Origin: Monomorium pharaonis
Lineage: Eukaryota > Arthropoda > Insecta > Hymenoptera > Formicidae
Length of the DNA: 64,000 nucleotides
Assembly (NCBI RefSeq): GCF_013373865.1
Contig: NC_050470.1
Span: 3,456,373-3,520,372 of the forward strand
Direction: 5' to 3'
The position numbers and the translations under genes are program-made. Positions 63,561 through 64,000 of this stretch are shown piece by piece (the stretch's first letter is position 1; each line of letters opens with the position of its first letter). Under the pieces are notes generated by a model. That model ran no database searches. It was not told the origin of the DNA and saw only the letters and a list, made by a program, of their open reading frames with translations.

Positions 63561-64000
63561 TTTGTGAAACGTATTAAAAAAAAGTAGAACAAAAAGAATA
63601 AAATTTGAAAAATAAATCAGGATACATATATGCACGGGTTGATGGCGGATCGCACATATTAGCATTTCATTTTTTGCTTATAATTAAATCAATTTATTAT
63701 TCAGTATAATCAATATATTATTCAAATTGTTAACATTTAAAGCATTCGTAATACAACAGCAGCTAACGTTCCAGTCCAAAACATTTAACGTAATGTGATA
63801 GCCTTTGCACCATTGGTCGCCAGGTGTACGTGCAAATGCATCGACTCGAGTGGATTCGCCGCAGACTTTGACACCGTATTGCGTTACATCGATGGTATTA
63901 CAATTTTCAGGTGAAAACAGATAATACCTCTATTCCATCTCTCGTATTTCTGCAATTGAGAATCTCGAGAATTTACCACGGCGCGATCTTGAATGTTTAA

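Larger units (their letters stand above)
54182..64000 (-). other. nAChR intron (partial) upstream of the 110-bp exon
   Basis: This runs to the window edge with no recognisable earlier receptor exon (the expected DEKNQ...WL segment was searched for by eye). It contains a GA microsatellite (55289), a duplicated TTAGG-containing unit (55440), a CGA/CGG repeat (56161), an AT-rich stretch at 56.6-58.9 kb, a CpG-rich stretch at 59.4-60.0 kb, a 25-bp period duplication (60976), a TIR-like element (61723) and the second copy of a dispersed repeat (63428). Confidence 0.75.

Overview
This window looks like a piece of an insect nuclear genome, and it lies almost entirely inside one very large gene on the minus strand. 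Five exons can be placed to the base at 54072-54181, 37533-37713, 20172-20247, 16221-16415 and 2885-2971. Spliced together they give 649 bp, or 216 uninterrupted codons, with every junction phase matching. They encode the ligand-binding domain from binding loop A onward, the Cys-loop, the vicinal-cysteine loop C, TM1, the pore-lining TM2 and the start of the TM2-TM3 linker of a nicotinic acetylcholine receptor (nAChR) alpha subunit. The protein belongs to the insect alpha5/alpha6/alpha7 clade and most resembles alpha7/alpha5; I cannot fix the exact orthologue from this fragment. The 5' exons (signal peptide, first part of the extracellular domain) should lie beyond base 64000. The TM3-TM4 exons should lie before base 1. 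I searched for both by eye and did not find them.

Organism: the introns are large (3.8 to 17.3 kb), rich in microsatellites, and alternate between very AT-rich stretches and CpG-rich stretches. That pattern, with the gene type, fits an insect and is compatible with Hymenoptera such as ants or bees. This is an inference from texture, not from a diagnostic sequence.

Layout by increasing coordinate: 1-2884, intron after the TM2 exon. 2972-16220, a mostly AT-rich intron with small TIR-like elements and a long hairpin. 16416-20171, a short intron. 20248-37532, the largest intron, holding a CpG-rich, G-run-rich domain at about 22.8-27.5 kb. 37714-54071, an intron with a large GA/CT microsatellite block and a run of hairpins. 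54182-64000, a partial intron with a CGA/CGG trinucleotide repeat and TIR-like repeats.

Apart from the receptor I find no second gene that can be securely named. Two plus-strand candidates are flagged as unproven: an 87-codon ORF with a secretory signal-like N-terminus (53019-53282), and an ORF bounded by splice-like signals (614-877). The most useful leads on the receptor itself are the weak splice sites around the Cys-loop exon, where intron retention would give a truncated product, and an AG|GT junction at the start of the loop C/TM1 exon. No RNA genes, CRISPR arrays or full-length autonomous transposons were recognised.
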